DNA of 64,000 bases, taken from NCBI RefSeq assembly GCF_900187375.1, contig NZ_FYEW01000001.1, positions 2,714,880 through 2,778,879 on the forward strand. Direction: 5' to 3'. This DNA is from Hymenobacter gelipurpurascens (GTDB lineage Bacteria > Bacteroidota > Bacteroidia > Cytophagales > Hymenobacteraceae). This document shows, one piece after another, positions 50,819 through 60,952 of the stretch. Position 1 is the first letter of the stretch; the number at the start of each line of letters is the position of its first letter. The position numbers and the translations under genes were made by a program. The notes below the pieces were generated by a model, which did not search any database, had not been told where the DNA came from, and was given only the letters and a program-made list of their open reading frames with translations.

Positions 50819-53800
50819 TTAGAAATCGTAGCCCAGCGTTACGTAAATTTTGGGGCCTTTTTCTGTGTAATCTTCTCGACCCCAGGCCACATCGCCTTTC
50901 AGGTAGAAACCCAATACCGTGCTGCGTAGGCCAGCACCGTACCCGTAGAGCAGGGGGTTCCGGAAGTTCACGACGGTTGCAGTGAAGGGGTTGCCGGCGC
51001 CGCCCGTTACCTGGGTGTTAAAAGAGTTGTTCTCATTGAAAGGATTGGAGCCCGCATACGTGGTACCCATGTCGCCGAAAGCCGTGATCTGTAGGTTGCG
51101 CAGGAAGCCCGACTCTACCGGTTTGCGCGAGAGGTACTGGATGATGGGCAGGCGCAGCTCAGAGTTGAACAGAAGGTACTTAGGACCGGTCCGCTTGCTG
51201 TAGTCGAAGCCGCGCAGGTTGGTCACGAACTGCTGGTAGAACACCTGCGTAGGATCGTCCGCGTCGTTGGGTACGGCGAGCTGTTGGCCATCGTATCGGT
51301 CGTTCTTCAGCCAGTTGTCCATTCCGCCCAGACGGAATTGGGGCTGGATATTGCCCCCCCCGATAAACTGCCCGAAGCTGGCCCGATTGGCCCATATCAG
51401 CTGGCGGTGGATTTTCTGGTAATGGCGCAGGTCAACGAATATCTTCCCAAAATTTGGGGAGCCCCCGTCTAGGCCATTCAGCTGAGTGAAGCCCACTTTC
51501 ATGCGGGTGCCTTCCAGCATATTTACGCCGGTAGCAATGGAGTTGTCAAACACCAGTTCGCCGGACCCGCCCAGGTAGCTGCTGTTTACATCTTCGCTGT
51601 TGCTGAGGTCACCGAACACCTGCTTGCTTACATTCACGAAGCGAGGTCCCACTCGTACGCTCAGGTTGTGCGTGAGCGGGTAGGCTATGGTTGGGGATAC
51701 GTCATGCCGGGCGTACCGAGTTAGTGCCAGCGTCGGCAGGTCGAAGAAGTAGGCCTGTTTCTGATAGGTCAGGCTCCAGTCATAGCGCTTCTTCAGATTG
51801 GTGTAGCTGGCAAATATGTTACTGGTGCGCAAATCGGTGAGGGCAAAGATGCCCGCCTGAATCCGGTGGTCCTCAAATAGGTCGGCCATATTGACCTGGG
51901 CAATGACCCCGATACCTAGCAACGGGTCGGCATACAGCGACGAAACCACGTTATCGATGCTGAAGCGCGTATCGTAGCGGAAGGGGCCATTTAGTCCGGT
52001 ATTCTCCGAGGGCGCCGCCTGTGGCAGAGCAACTACCGTAGCAGGCCTAGAGCGCTTAGGCGCACTGCCCCGCGAAGCCGGAATATCCTCGTCGAACTCG
52101 TAGTCGCTGGTGTTTACCCGGCCATCCGTACGGCGCGGTGCCTGGGTGGGCTGGCCGCCCTCGTTCTGCTGGTTTTGCTCCTGCGCATTGGCAATGGTTG
52201 GAGCTGTAGGGCTAGGGGCCGGAACGGCACCCGCCGGCGCCGGCTTAGAACGGTCTTCAAGGGTTTCCTGACGAGCCGTTTTAAAAACTGTCAGGTTGTC
52301 GGGCAGCGTGTAATTGGGGTAGAGATATACGAAATCGCGGGCTTCGTCGGCCGCAATGAAGCCCAGCGTACCGCTGGTAGCATTGTAGTCGAAGTTCTTG
52401 ATGTTGGGCAGGAAGCTTGTAACGGGCCGGTACTGCTTGGTGGCCAACGAAAGCCGGAACAAACTGCGCACGCCGCTTTCTTCCCCAATAAACAGCACTT
52501 CCGTATCGGAGATAGGCCTAGGCCTGCCTTCGTTGGAAATGGTGCTCACCAAACCCTCTACCGGTTGGGCGCGCCCATCGAGGTGGTACAGGAACAGGTC
52601 GTAGTTGTTGACGATGGTTGCGAAGCTGCCCCGCGCGGTACCGGCCGAATCGAGCCAGCGGTTGGAGCTGAACACTACGCCTTCCCCATTGGGCAGGAAA
52701 GCGGGCTCTACATCATCAAAAACGTCGTTCGTGATTCGCTCGGGGGTCCGGCTGCCGGCCCGGAGCAGGTAGAGGTCCGTCTGCCCGTTGCGCACACCGC
52801 TAAATACTAAGGCCTTGCCATCGGGCGAATAACTCAGGTCGTTTATCTGCGAATAAGGAGAGAAGAGGGAGGTGGCTTTGCCGAAGGTGGGCAGCAACGA
52901 TTTTACCCGATCCGCCATGCTACCTAGGCCACCATTGGCCTCGCGCAATTGCAGGGTCATGTCGCCCTTGTACATTTCGGCTACGGCTACCTGCCCGTTG
53001 CCGCGCCAGGCCAAGACCGGCAGGCGCGTCTCCACTTCCTGGTCGGGGGTTTTGTAGCCGCCCCGATGAATAATGTCGCGGCCTTTGCCGTCTTTATTGA
53101 CCACTATCACGCGGTAGCGGCCCCGGTCGTTTTGCACGTAGGCCAGTCGCTGACCATTGGGGCTCAGCACGGCCTGCGAATACAGCACGCCCTTGCGGTT
53201 GTTGCGGGCCAGGCGGCGGGCCTCCTCAGGCTCCTGATAAGGCGTCTGGGGCTGGGCGTTGAGCTGGCGGTAATAGTTCAGCCAATCCTTCAGGAATACC
53301 TTGTAGGGCACATTCAGCGAGGAGCTGATCCCGACTTCCACATCGCGCGTGATGCGTGTCAGGTTCAGAATGTTCTGGATGCTGGTGTAGCCGTAGCGCT
53401 CCGCAATGTAGTTCCAGATGCTCTGGCCAGCCAGCGTGGGGTTGCGCAGGAAGAACGGAGCGGTTTTGGTGCCTTCGTGCGCCTTGGTCATGGTGCGCAT
53501 GTAGTCGTCCATCTCCACGCTCCAGCCCTCGGAAGCATACGCCGAGGCGCCACTGACAAACCAATTGGGCAGCTGCAGCAAATAGCTGCTCTGAATGACT
53601 TCTTTCAGCGAGCCACCATACATCATATCATTGAGCAAGACCTGCGTAATGCGGTTGCTCAAATCTTGCTTGAAGCGGGTCTGCTGGCCCTCGAAGGCAA
53701 TCTGCACCTTCGTCATGCGGGTCAGAGAGGTTTCGCCGCCAGTCTGGTACTTGTCAGAATCCAGCCCAATGTTGCTCTGCCGCAGGTCGCCCACGGAGTT

Positions 53801-54112
53801 GTAGAGCATGAGCGTAGTTTTGGAATACGGGTAGTATCCAATCAGGCCCGTAATGCGCTGCAGCTCCTTTTCGGCGTACTCGGCCGCGTGCCGGGCGTTT
53901 TGCTCGCCGCCGGCATAATAATAGATGGTGAAGTTCTGGGTGCTCAGCTGCAGCCAGTCGAAATCCTTATACTGAATCCGGACGCGGCCAAAGGGCTCCT
54001 GAGCCGTTTGGGCCAGGGCCACGCTACCCGGAAGCAGAAAACCCAGCAGCAACACCGCTAGGCCAGCCGGCCGGCTATAGCCGCGCCGTGATAGTAAGGA
54101 CAAGTGCTTCAT
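50819..54112 (-). CDS. TolB-like propeller with outer-membrane barrel, unknown role
   Basis: About 1097 residues. Signal peptide (to A-L-A-Q), then a gluzincin-like domain (about 45-290) in which the HExxH zinc motif is absent and the conserved P-x-W-F-x-E-G becomes L-P-N-W-F-V-S-G, so it is presumably inactive. Then a TolB/PD40-type propeller (about 310-620, e.g. Y-S-P-D-G-K-A-L-V-F-S-G, V-V-F-S-S-N-R-W), a low-complexity linker rich in Pro, Gln and Ser (about 630-720), and a beta-barrel with Omp85-like ending (Y-G-Y-G-A-G-L-R-S...V-T-L-G-Y-D-F). In Bacteroidota such proteins are annotated as TolB-related or translocation proteins; the function is unknown. It starts at ATG 54112. Confidence 0.85.
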   Translation of the reverse strand: MKHLSLLSRRGYSRPAGLAVLLLGFLLPGSVALAQTAQEPFGRVRIQYKDFDWLQLSTQNFTIYYYAGGEQNARHAAEYAEKELQRITGLIGYYPYSKTTLMLYNSVGDLRQSNIGLDSDKYQTGGETSLTRMTKVQIAFEGQQTRFKQDLSNRITQVLLNDMMYGGSLKEVIQSSYLLQLPNWFVSGASAYASEGWSVEMDDYMRTMTKAHEGTKTAPFFLRNPTLAGQSIWNYIAERYGYTSIQNILNLTRITRDVEVGISSSLNVPYKVFLKDWLNYYRQLNAQPQTPYQEPEEARRLARNNRKGVLYSQAVLSPNGQRLAYVQNDRGRYRVIVVNKDGKGRDIIHRGGYKTPDQEVETRLPVLAWRGNGQVAVAEMYKGDMTLQLREANGGLGSMADRVKSLLPTFGKATSLFSPYSQINDLSYSPDGKALVFSGVRNGQTDLYLLRAGSRTPERITNDVFDDVEPAFLPNGEGVVFSSNRWLDSAGTARGSFATIVNNYDLFLYHLDGRAQPVEGLVSTISNEGRPRPISDTEVLFIGEESGVRSLFRLSLATKQYRPVTSFLPNIKNFDYNATSGTLGFIAADEARDFVYLYPNYTLPDNLTVFKTARQETLEDRSKPAPAGAVPAPSPTAPTIANAQEQNQQNEGGQPTQAPRRTDGRVNTSDYEFDEDIPASRGSAPKRSRPATVVALPQAAPSENTGLNGPFRYDTRFSIDNVVSSLYADPLLGIGVIAQVNMADLFEDHRIQAGIFALTDLRTSNIFASYTNLKKRYDWSLTYQKQAYFFDLPTLALTRYARHDVSPTIAYPLTHNLSVRVGPRFVNVSKQVFGDLSNSEDVNSSYLGGSGELVFDNSIATGVNMLEGTRMKVGFTQLNGLDGGSPNFGKIFVDLRHYQKIHRQLIWANRASFGQFIGGGNIQPQFRLGGMDNWLKNDRYDGQQLAVPNDADDPTQVFYQQFVTNLRGFDYSKRTGPKYLLFNSELRLPIIQYLSRKPVESGFLRNLQITAFGDMGTTYAGSNPFNENNSFNTQVTGGAGNPFTATVVNFRNPLLYGYGAGLRSTVLGFYLKGDVAWGREDYTEKGPKIYVTLGYDF

Positions 54113-54132
54113 ATACAAAAGCTAAAACGCTA

Positions 54133-55248
54133 CTAGCGAGAACCAGAAGAGCCGGCGCCAGCTGCAGCCAGCACCGTATTATATAACGCAGAATACCGCC
54201 GGATATTGACCTCGGGCCAGAGCTCGGTGCCATTTTCCAAAAAGTCGGCCATAAGGTTGGCCAGCCGCGGCGCCATCATAACACCTTTAGAACCAAAACC
54301 GTTAAACATATGCACTTCCGGCCGCGCTGGATGGGTTCCCAGCAGCGGTTTCCGGTCGCGCACCGCAGGCCTTACACCAGCGCGCTGCTCCGTGATACGG
54401 AACGGCTCGCTCGTCATGGCTTCTAGGCGCTGGCTTAGCTCCTGCTGGGCATCGTCGGTGATGCCCGCCGCGAAGGGTGGCCAGCGGTAGGTGGCGCCCA
54501 CCCGAAACTGCCCGTTGCCGAGCGGTACCACGTAGGCCCCTTTATTCAGAACATATTCATCGGAGAGACCGTGACATTCCACGTTCAGCACCTCGCCCTG
54601 GTTGGGGGTGAGGGGCAGCCAGTGAAAATACGGGTTTTGAACGGCTGCAGCTCCTTCACAGCACACAACGTGTTGCGCCTGCACGCGGTTGGCGTACTGT
54701 AGGCCACTGCCGCCGTCTGGAGCCGGAACAAGCTGCTCCCAGGCAAAAGTTTCGTGCTGCAGCCAGCCTTCCCGAATTCCTTCGGCAGCCAGCGCGGCCA
54801 GTACTTCCCGTACCAGCACGTGCCCGCCGCGCTGAATGCGTAGGCCACCAAATTCCTGCTTCAGGCCCCGTACAGCGGGTAAAGGCGCATCAGCATCCTG
54901 CACAAAGTTTCCCCACGGATTATCGGCGCTGCGGGCCAGCACGGTGTTCTGCTCCGCCACCGAGGAAAACAGCTTTAGAATGGGCGCTTCATAGAAAAAC
55001 GTTTGGCCGAAGCGGGTTTCCAGCTCTTGGTAAAACTGCACAGCGGCCGGCATCAACTCCTCGGCCCGCCAGGCCAGCGCGTAGCGCTTGCCTGCCACGG
55101 GGTTCATCAGGCCCGCCGCCACATTGGAGGCTGAATCGGGCTGGGGCGTATCCAGCACGAGCACGCTCCTGCCGCGCCGCCGCAGCTCCTGCGCCAAGGT
55201 AGCGCCCGCAATGCCATGCCCGATAATGAGGTAGTCCACACGTATCAT
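54133..55248 (-). CDS. FAD-dependent oxidoreductase, DAO family
   Basis: A 371-residue flavoprotein. The N-terminal FAD motif is I-I-G-H-G-I-A-G-A-T-L-A (GxGxxG), followed by V-L-V-L-D-T; a second FAD motif at the C-terminal end is H-M-F-N-G-F-G-S-K-G-V-M-M-A-P. This is the DAO architecture of D-amino acid, glycine and sarcosine oxidases and of the MnmC oxidase domain. The substrate cannot be told. Translation begins at ATG 55248 or at the TTG three codons upstream. It ends 20 bp upstream of the TolB-like gene on the same strand, so the two may be co-transcribed. Confidence 0.88.
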   Translation of the reverse strand: MIRVDYLIIGHGIAGATLAQELRRRGRSVLVLDTPQPDSASNVAAGLMNPVAGKRYALAWRAEELMPAAVQFYQELETRFGQTFFYEAPILKLFSSVAEQNTVLARSADNPWGNFVQDADAPLPAVRGLKQEFGGLRIQRGGHVLVREVLAALAAEGIREGWLQHETFAWEQLVPAPDGGSGLQYANRVQAQHVVCCEGAAAVQNPYFHWLPLTPNQGEVLNVECHGLSDEYVLNKGAYVVPLGNGQFRVGATYRWPPFAAGITDDAQQELSQRLEAMTSEPFRITEQRAGVRPAVRDRKPLLGTHPARPEVHMFNGFGSKGVMMAPRLANLMADFLENGTELWPEVNIRRYSALYNTVLAAAGAGSSGSR

Positions 55249-55395
55249 GGGCAGCAAGGTAAGCGAGGTTGACGGAACTCTCTTGTGCTCCGCTGCAAAA
55301 CCGTTGGTGCAGCGCGTAAACTACGTATGGCCTCACTTCCGTAACTTACCCGCTTCATTCTGCCTGGACTCCGCTAGGCCTGTTCTACTTCGCTT

Positions 55396-56031
55396 ATGAC
55401 CGTTTCCGGATTCACCTTCAACGCGTTTTCCGAAAATACTTACCTGCTGCATGATACCACCGGCCAGTGCGTGGTCATCGACCCCGGCTGCTACGAGCGG
55501 GCCGAGCAAGAGGCCTTGCGCTCTTTTATTGCCGAAAGTGGCCTAGAGGTGGTATTGCTGCTCAATACCCATTGCCACATCGACCATGTATTCGGCAACA
55601 AATTCATTCTGGATACCTATCAGGTGCCGTTTCTGATTCATGAAGCCGACCTGAGCACCTTGCGCGCCGTGCCCAGCTACGCCCCCAACTACGGCTTTCC
55701 ACGCTTCGAAAGCGCCGAGCCGACCGGCTTCCTGACACCCGCTGAGCCGGTGCGTTTCGGTGAGACGGAGCTGGAAGTGCGTTTTGCACCGGGCCATGCC
55801 CCCGGCCATGTGGTATTTTATCATGAGCCCACCAAAACCGTTATTGGCGGCGACGTGCTGTTCCAAGGCAGCATCGGCCGCACCGACCTGCCCGGCGGCG
55901 ACTACGCAACGCTCATCGAGAGCATCCGGACGCAACTCCTGACGCTGCCCGACGATGTGACAGTGTATCCCGGTCATGGCCCCGCTACTACTATTGGCGC
56001 CGAGCGACGTTCCAACCCCTTCCTGAACTAG
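55396..56031 (+). CDS. Metallo-beta-lactamase fold hydrolase
   Basis: A 211-residue hydrolase of the glyoxalase II-like group. The metal motif is T-H-C-H-I-D-H (HxHxDH), the others are G-H-A-P-G-H-V-V-F, G-G-D-V-L-F-Q-G-S-I-G-R-T-D and V-Y-P-G-H-G. The length is shorter than hydroxyacylglutathione hydrolase, which has an extra C-terminal domain, so the substrate may be a different thioester or small molecule. It is the first gene after a divergent gap to the FAD oxidoreductase and is followed by pssA after 54 bp. Confidence 0.9.
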   Translation: MTVSGFTFNAFSENTYLLHDTTGQCVVIDPGCYERAEQEALRSFIAESGLEVVLLLNTHCHIDHVFGNKFILDTYQVPFLIHEADLSTLRAVPSYAPNYGFPRFESAEPTGFLTPAEPVRFGETELEVRFAPGHAPGHVVFYHEPTKTVIGGDVLFQGSIGRTDLPGGDYATLIESIRTQLLTLPDDVTVYPGHGPATTIGAERRSNPFLN

Positions 56032-56085
56032 CCACTCACTGCGTAGGCCACTTCCTCTGTTGATTTATCCTTTTCGATTTCTTAC

Positions 56086-56820
56086 TTGAAAAAGCATCTT
56101 CCTAACGCCCTCACTTGCCTCAATCTGTTCTGTGGCTGTCTGGCGCTGAGCTTTATTTTCGGCACTCCTGCTCCTGAGGCTCAACCTACCTCGGCCTACT
56201 GGCTCCCGCTGGTGCAGGCAGCCTACCTGATAGGCCTAGCCGCCGTGGCCGACTTTTTCGATGGGCTGGTAGCCCGGGCGCTGCACGTCTCCTCCCCCAT
56301 TGGCAAAGACCTGGACTCCTTGGCCGATATGGTTTCGTTTGGGGTGGTGCCGGGCGCTATCCTGTTCAAGCTTCTGCAAACCTCGTTGCCGGAAGTTGGC
56401 CTGCCGACCTGGATGGCCTACAGCGCATTCATTGTGTCAATCTTCTCGGCCTTGCGTCTGGCCAAGTTCAACAACGATACCCGCCAGTCCGATTCTTTCA
56501 TCGGCTTGCCCACACCGGCTTGCACTCTGCTGGTAGCCGCGCTGCCGCTTATTCTGCATCAGGATTCCTTTGGCCTCACTTCCATCATCCTGAACCCCTG
56601 GATTCTGCTGGCTCTGACACTAGTTTTGTCGGGTCTGCTGGTGGCGGAGCTGCCGCTGTTTGCTCTTAAGTTTAAGAACCTGCGCTGGCAGGATAATTCC
56701 CTCCGGTTTATCTTTCTGCTACTGAGCTTGGGGCTGCTAATAGGCCTAGGCTACGTCGCCATTCCGCTGATCATTCTGCTGTATGTGGGGCTTTCTATTC
56801 TGAAGCCAGCCGGGGCCTAA
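56086..56820 (+). CDS. pssA: CDP-diacylglycerol-serine O-phosphatidyltransferase
   Basis: A 244-residue integral membrane enzyme with about six to eight helices that makes phosphatidylserine, the precursor of phosphatidylethanolamine. The CDP-alcohol phosphotransferase motif is visible: D-F-F-D-G-L-V-A-R-A-x7-G-K-D-L-D-S-L-A-D (D-x2-D-G-x2-A-R-x8-G-x3-D-x3-D). It starts with a TTG codon at 56086 (M-K-K-H-L-P-N-A-L-T-C-L-N), which is the only start that keeps the conserved N-terminal P-N-x-L-T-x-L-N motif. The next gene, porU, is 138 bp downstream. Confidence 0.95.
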   Translation: MKKHLPNALTCLNLFCGCLALSFIFGTPAPEAQPTSAYWLPLVQAAYLIGLAAVADFFDGLVARALHVSSPIGKDLDSLADMVSFGVVPGAILFKLLQTSLPEVGLPTWMAYSAFIVSIFSALRLAKFNNDTRQSDSFIGLPTPACTLLVAALPLILHQDSFGLTSIILNPWILLALTLVLSGLLVAELPLFALKFKNLRWQDNSLRFIFLLLSLGLLIGLGYVAIPLIILLYVGLSILKPAGA

Positions 56821-56958
56821 TATTTACTTTCTGCCATTCACAATATTTGCGAAGGCGGTCAGTTAAGATTTCGCATTACTACTGAACCGTGGCCCCATTT
56901 GGCCTGTTGGCAACTACACGCTCTGGTATTCTATTTTCACTGAGTATGAGTCCTTTCT

Positions 56959-59900
56959 ATGCGCCTTTTTACTAACTGGATGTTGGCCTGCCTGGCCATT
57001 CTAGGGTTAGTGGCTCCGGCGGTGGCTCAAACAGCGGAGCAGGTAGTCCAGGGCACCATCACATGGAACGGTTCGGTAAGCCTGCTGCTGCGGGGGCAGC
57101 AGCGCCTCGTGCCCACGTTTCAGGAAGCGGTATACCGCTCCGGCGACCAAGTGGGCACCTATCAGCGCCGCCTCGATGGCAATATTGCGGAAGGCCAGTT
57201 GCGCGATGCCGTGTACGCACCCCTCACCCCGCTCGAAGCTCGTCAGCTGGATCTGGCTTCGCTGCCAACCGCGCCCGTTGTTGCTATGTTCCATGGCACG
57301 GAGCAGCGACGCGCCATTACCGTCTTCACGTTGCAGCCCCTGCGGCGAAATCCACAGACTGGCCAAGCCGAAAAGCTGACTTCGTTTTCCTACGCTTACA
57401 CGCTTAGCACCGACGCCCGGCGAGATATCCAGGCTCGCACGTATGCGCGTGCTTCGGTATTGAGCACAGGCGAGTGGTTTAAGATTGGGGTTCCTGCAAG
57501 TGGCCTATACAAGTTGGACAAGACCACTTTGCAGGCGCTAGGCCTCAACGCGCAAAGCCTCGACCCGGCTCGCCTGCGCCTCTTCGGCAATGCCATGGGT
57601 ACCCTGCCGCAAGCCAACAGTACCTACCGCCCCGATGACCTGGCCGAAAATGACATTCAGTTTGTGGGAGATGCCAACGCTTCTCTTGAGGACAATGAGT
57701 ACTTTCTGTTCTACGCCCGGGGCCCGCACACGTGGCGCCAGGACGGAAATAATCAACGGTTTCGGCACCAGCTTAACCCGTACACCGATACAGCCTACTA
57801 TTTCCTGAATGTAGGCCCTACTATTGGGCGCCGGGTAGCACCGGCTCCTGTCGTGAATGGGGTAGCATCTGCGCGCATCAGCACTTTCACCGACCGTCAG
57901 TTCTACGAGCGGGAACTGATTAATCTCCTAAAGTCGGGCCGGGTGTGGCTGGGCGAAGAGTTTACGGGCGGCACCCAAAACAGCTTTTCGTTTCCCGTTA
58001 CGGATCTGGTTCCGGGCTCCTCAGCTCAGGTAACCAGCTCCGTTGCTGCTGTATCTTCTAGTGCTTCGGTTTTTCAGATTGCCATAAACTCCCAATCCCC
58101 CACTAGTCAGGTGGTCAGTGGCATCAACAACTACCCCGGCTCCTACCCAGAAATAGCCAACACGAGTCTTTCCACTTTCTCGTACACCATCCCGGCCACT
58201 GCCCCCACCCAACTTCAGGTGGGACTTACCTACAACGGCGGCTCCGACCCCAAAGCGCTGGGCCGGCTCGATTATCTGGAGCTGAACCTGCAACGGCAAC
58301 TTCGCTTCTCGGGTGGCCTACTGGAGTTTCGCTCCCTGCAAAATATCCGCGCCAACGCCATCAGTCAGTTTGACTTGACGAACGCGACCAACGCCACCGT
58401 CTGGGACGTCACAAACCCACGTAAGCCGGCCGCCATTACCCTCAACGCAGGCAGCTTTCTGGCCCGCACCGATACATTACGGGAGTTTGTTGCTTTCATG
58501 CCTAGTAGCGCTTTCCCTACGCCTCGTGGTTTTGGCCGGGTAGCTGCCCAGAACCTACATGCCCTGAATCTGGACAGCAAGCTGGATCTGGTTATCGTTA
58601 CGCATCCCACGTTCTTAGCTCAGGCCGAGCAGTTAGCGGCTCACCGCCGTCAGCACGATGGACTAACGGCGCAGGTTGTTACCACCACGCAGGTTTACAA
58701 TGAGTTTAGCTCGGGCGGCCAGGACGTAACAGCCATCCGCGACCTGATGAAGATGGTGTACGACCGCTCAGGAGGCAGTCGGCAACTGTATCTGCTGCTT
58801 TTCGGCGATGCTTCCTACGACTATAAATCAGACCCCACGAACGATAAAGCTCAGCTTCCCGCGTGGTGGAGCGAGCGGCTCCCAGCTCAAGGCGACCGAA
58901 TTGCTCAGAACTATGTGCCGGTTTACGAGTCAGAAGAAAGCTTCGACCCGGTGCAGGGCAGCCGGCCTGGTGGCCTAGGGGTAAGCTACTCTTCCGACGA
59001 TTACTTTGGCCTGCTTGATGATAACGAGGGCGCCTGGCTGCCGGGCTCCAACTCCGATGCACTGGATATCGGTATTGGCCGCCTGCCCGTCCGTTCTCCT
59101 GCGGGCCAATACGGCAATACGGAAATGGCGAGCTTGGTAGTAAACAAGCTCAAGACTTATGATGCCACCGCCTCTTATGGCAAATGGCGCAATCGTCTCA
59201 CGTTTGTGGCTGATGATGGCGACTACGACCTGTTCACGACACAAGGAGCAGAGCCGTTGGCTAACACCGTTGAATCCACCCAGCCCGATTACAACGTACG
59301 GAAAGTATACCTGGACATGTACCCCCAGACTAACCTTTCGGCGGGCCAACGCTCACCGGTTGCCGAGAAGGCAATTGATGAGTCCTTCGAACAAGGCTCG
59401 TTGCTGATTACGTATGTAGGCCACGGTGGCCCAAGCTTGTGGGCTGATGAACAGATCCTGACCTCGGCCTCGGTGCTACGCCTGCAGAACGCCAATCGGC
59501 TGACCTTTCTCTTTACCGGCACCTGCGACTTCAGCACCTACGATAATCCGGAACTGACCTCGGCGGGGGAGCTGTCCTTGACGGATACCGAAGGAGGCGC
59601 TGTAGGCCTATTCACTACGACACGCGTTGTTTACGCGAACAACAATCAGTTTTTGGCAACAGAATTCCTGAATGATGTGCTGCGCCGCCGCCCCAACGGT
59701 ACCATGCCTCGCCTCGGCGACATCATCCGCATGGCCAAAAACGCCGCGATGGCCGGCGACGGCAACCGCAACTACGCGCTTCTCGGCGACCCATCCATGC
59801 GACTGGCCTACCCCGAGCAGCAAGTAGTGGCTACGGAAATCAACGGCCATGCTATTACCGCTTCAAAAATTGATACCCTTGCGGCTCTAAGCCCGGTGGC

Positions 59901-60906
59901 ACTACGCGGGGAAGTACGCAAAAACGGCCAGCGCAATACCAGCTTCACCGGAAAGGCGCAGGTAACAGTCTATGAAAAGCCCGCTGTTGTTACGACTCTC
60001 GGCGATGACCCCAGAGATAAGCGCCTGCCTATTTCTGTTCGGGAAAATATCATTTACGACGGCCAGGCTACCGTCACGAACGGTCAGTTTACGGCCAATT
60101 TTGTAGTACCCAAGGATATAAATTATAGCCTAGGCCTAGGCAAAATCAGCTTGTATGCTGCCGACGAAAGCCAGCGGCAGGATGCCCACGGCTCGCGTTT
60201 GGTCCCGGTGGGCGGTGCCTCCAGTTCTGCTCTGCTTGATACCATTCCGCCCGATATCCGGCTGTTCATGGATAACGAGCAGTTTGTGTTTGGTGGCCTA
60301 ACAGATACCTCCACCACGCTCATTGCACAACTGCGGGATGATAGTGGCATTAACACTGCAGGCTCAGGCATAGGCCACGATCTTACTGCTACATTAGATA
60401 ACGACATCACCAAAATCACTATCCTGAACACGTTTTACACGTCGGCCCTAAATGACTTTAAGTCAGGCCAGGTCAAGTATCTGTTCAAAAACCTAACGCC
60501 GGGCCCACACGTCTTGCACGTGAAAGCGTGGGATACGTACAATAATTCCTCCGAGAAGAACATTGAGTTTATCGCAGCCTCCTCCAGCAAGCTTGCGCTG
60601 AAGCACGTGCTCAACTACCCTAATCCATTTTCTACCGCTACCACTTTCCACTTCGACCACAACCGCAGTGGTGAAGAGCTAGAAATTCAGGTGCAGATAT
60701 TTACTGTATCGGGGAGGCTGGTGCGTACGTTACAAGGCTCCAGTCTTGGTGCCAGCGGCGCACACATCTCTTCCATCAGCTGGGATGGCCGCGACGAATA
60801 CCACGACCAGCTAGCACGCGGCGTGTACATCTATCGTGTCAGCGTTCGGGCACAACGCGATGGAGCTACCGCTTCTAAGTATGAAAAACTTGTCATCCTC
60901 AACTAA
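56959..60906 (+). CDS. porU: Type IX secretion sortase PorU
   Basis: A 1315-residue gingipain-like cysteine peptidase (C25 family) that removes the C-terminal signal of type IX cargo and attaches it to the surface. The signal peptide ends A-P-A-V-A-Q. The catalytic pair is His822 in Y-V-G-H-G-G and Cys856 in F-T-G-T-C-D-F. The long N-terminal region (to about 540) is beta-rich, as in PorU; the C-terminal domains end with N-Y-P-N-P-F and a domain resembling the type IX signal or FlgD-Ig fold (W-D-G-R-D-E-Y...G-V-Y-I-Y-R-V). PorV is encoded next, 46 bp downstream, and PorZ elsewhere in the window. Start at ATG 56959. Confidence 0.95.
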   Translation: MRLFTNWMLACLAILGLVAPAVAQTAEQVVQGTITWNGSVSLLLRGQQRLVPTFQEAVYRSGDQVGTYQRRLDGNIAEGQLRDAVYAPLTPLEARQLDLASLPTAPVVAMFHGTEQRRAITVFTLQPLRRNPQTGQAEKLTSFSYAYTLSTDARRDIQARTYARASVLSTGEWFKIGVPASGLYKLDKTTLQALGLNAQSLDPARLRLFGNAMGTLPQANSTYRPDDLAENDIQFVGDANASLEDNEYFLFYARGPHTWRQDGNNQRFRHQLNPYTDTAYYFLNVGPTIGRRVAPAPVVNGVASARISTFTDRQFYERELINLLKSGRVWLGEEFTGGTQNSFSFPVTDLVPGSSAQVTSSVAAVSSSASVFQIAINSQSPTSQVVSGINNYPGSYPEIANTSLSTFSYTIPATAPTQLQVGLTYNGGSDPKALGRLDYLELNLQRQLRFSGGLLEFRSLQNIRANAISQFDLTNATNATVWDVTNPRKPAAITLNAGSFLARTDTLREFVAFMPSSAFPTPRGFGRVAAQNLHALNLDSKLDLVIVTHPTFLAQAEQLAAHRRQHDGLTAQVVTTTQVYNEFSSGGQDVTAIRDLMKMVYDRSGGSRQLYLLLFGDASYDYKSDPTNDKAQLPAWWSERLPAQGDRIAQNYVPVYESEESFDPVQGSRPGGLGVSYSSDDYFGLLDDNEGAWLPGSNSDALDIGIGRLPVRSPAGQYGNTEMASLVVNKLKTYDATASYGKWRNRLTFVADDGDYDLFTTQGAEPLANTVESTQPDYNVRKVYLDMYPQTNLSAGQRSPVAEKAIDESFEQGSLLITYVGHGGPSLWADEQILTSASVLRLQNANRLTFLFTGTCDFSTYDNPELTSAGELSLTDTEGGAVGLFTTTRVVYANNNQFLATEFLNDVLRRRPNGTMPRLGDIIRMAKNAAMAGDGNRNYALLGDPSMRLAYPEQQVVATEINGHAITASKIDTLAALSPVALRGEVRKNGQRNTSFTGKAQVTVYEKPAVVTTLGDDPRDKRLPISVRENIIYDGQATVTNGQFTANFVVPKDINYSLGLGKISLYAADESQRQDAHGSRLVPVGGASSSALLDTIPPDIRLFMDNEQFVFGGLTDTSTTLIAQLRDDSGINTAGSGIGHDLTATLDNDITKITILNTFYTSALNDFKSGQVKYLFKNLTPGPHVLHVKAWDTYNNSSEKNIEFIAASSSKLALKHVLNYPNPFSTATTFHFDHNRSGEELEIQVQIFTVSGRLVRTLQGSSLGASGAHISSISWDGRDEYHDQLARGVYIYRVSVRAQRDGATASKYEKLVILN

Positions 60907-60952
60907 AACTGTGGCTTTTCGCCTACCTTCCGCCCCTACTTTTCTTCTGTCT

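Noticed and set aside
52949..54061. Open frame of 370 codons on the plus strand
   Set aside because: It is antisense to the TolB-like gene and has no signal, domain or promoter.
60836..60952. Extended N-terminus for PorV overlapping porU
   Set aside because: A perfect signal peptide starts at 60953; the earlier part reads through the end of porU in another frame.
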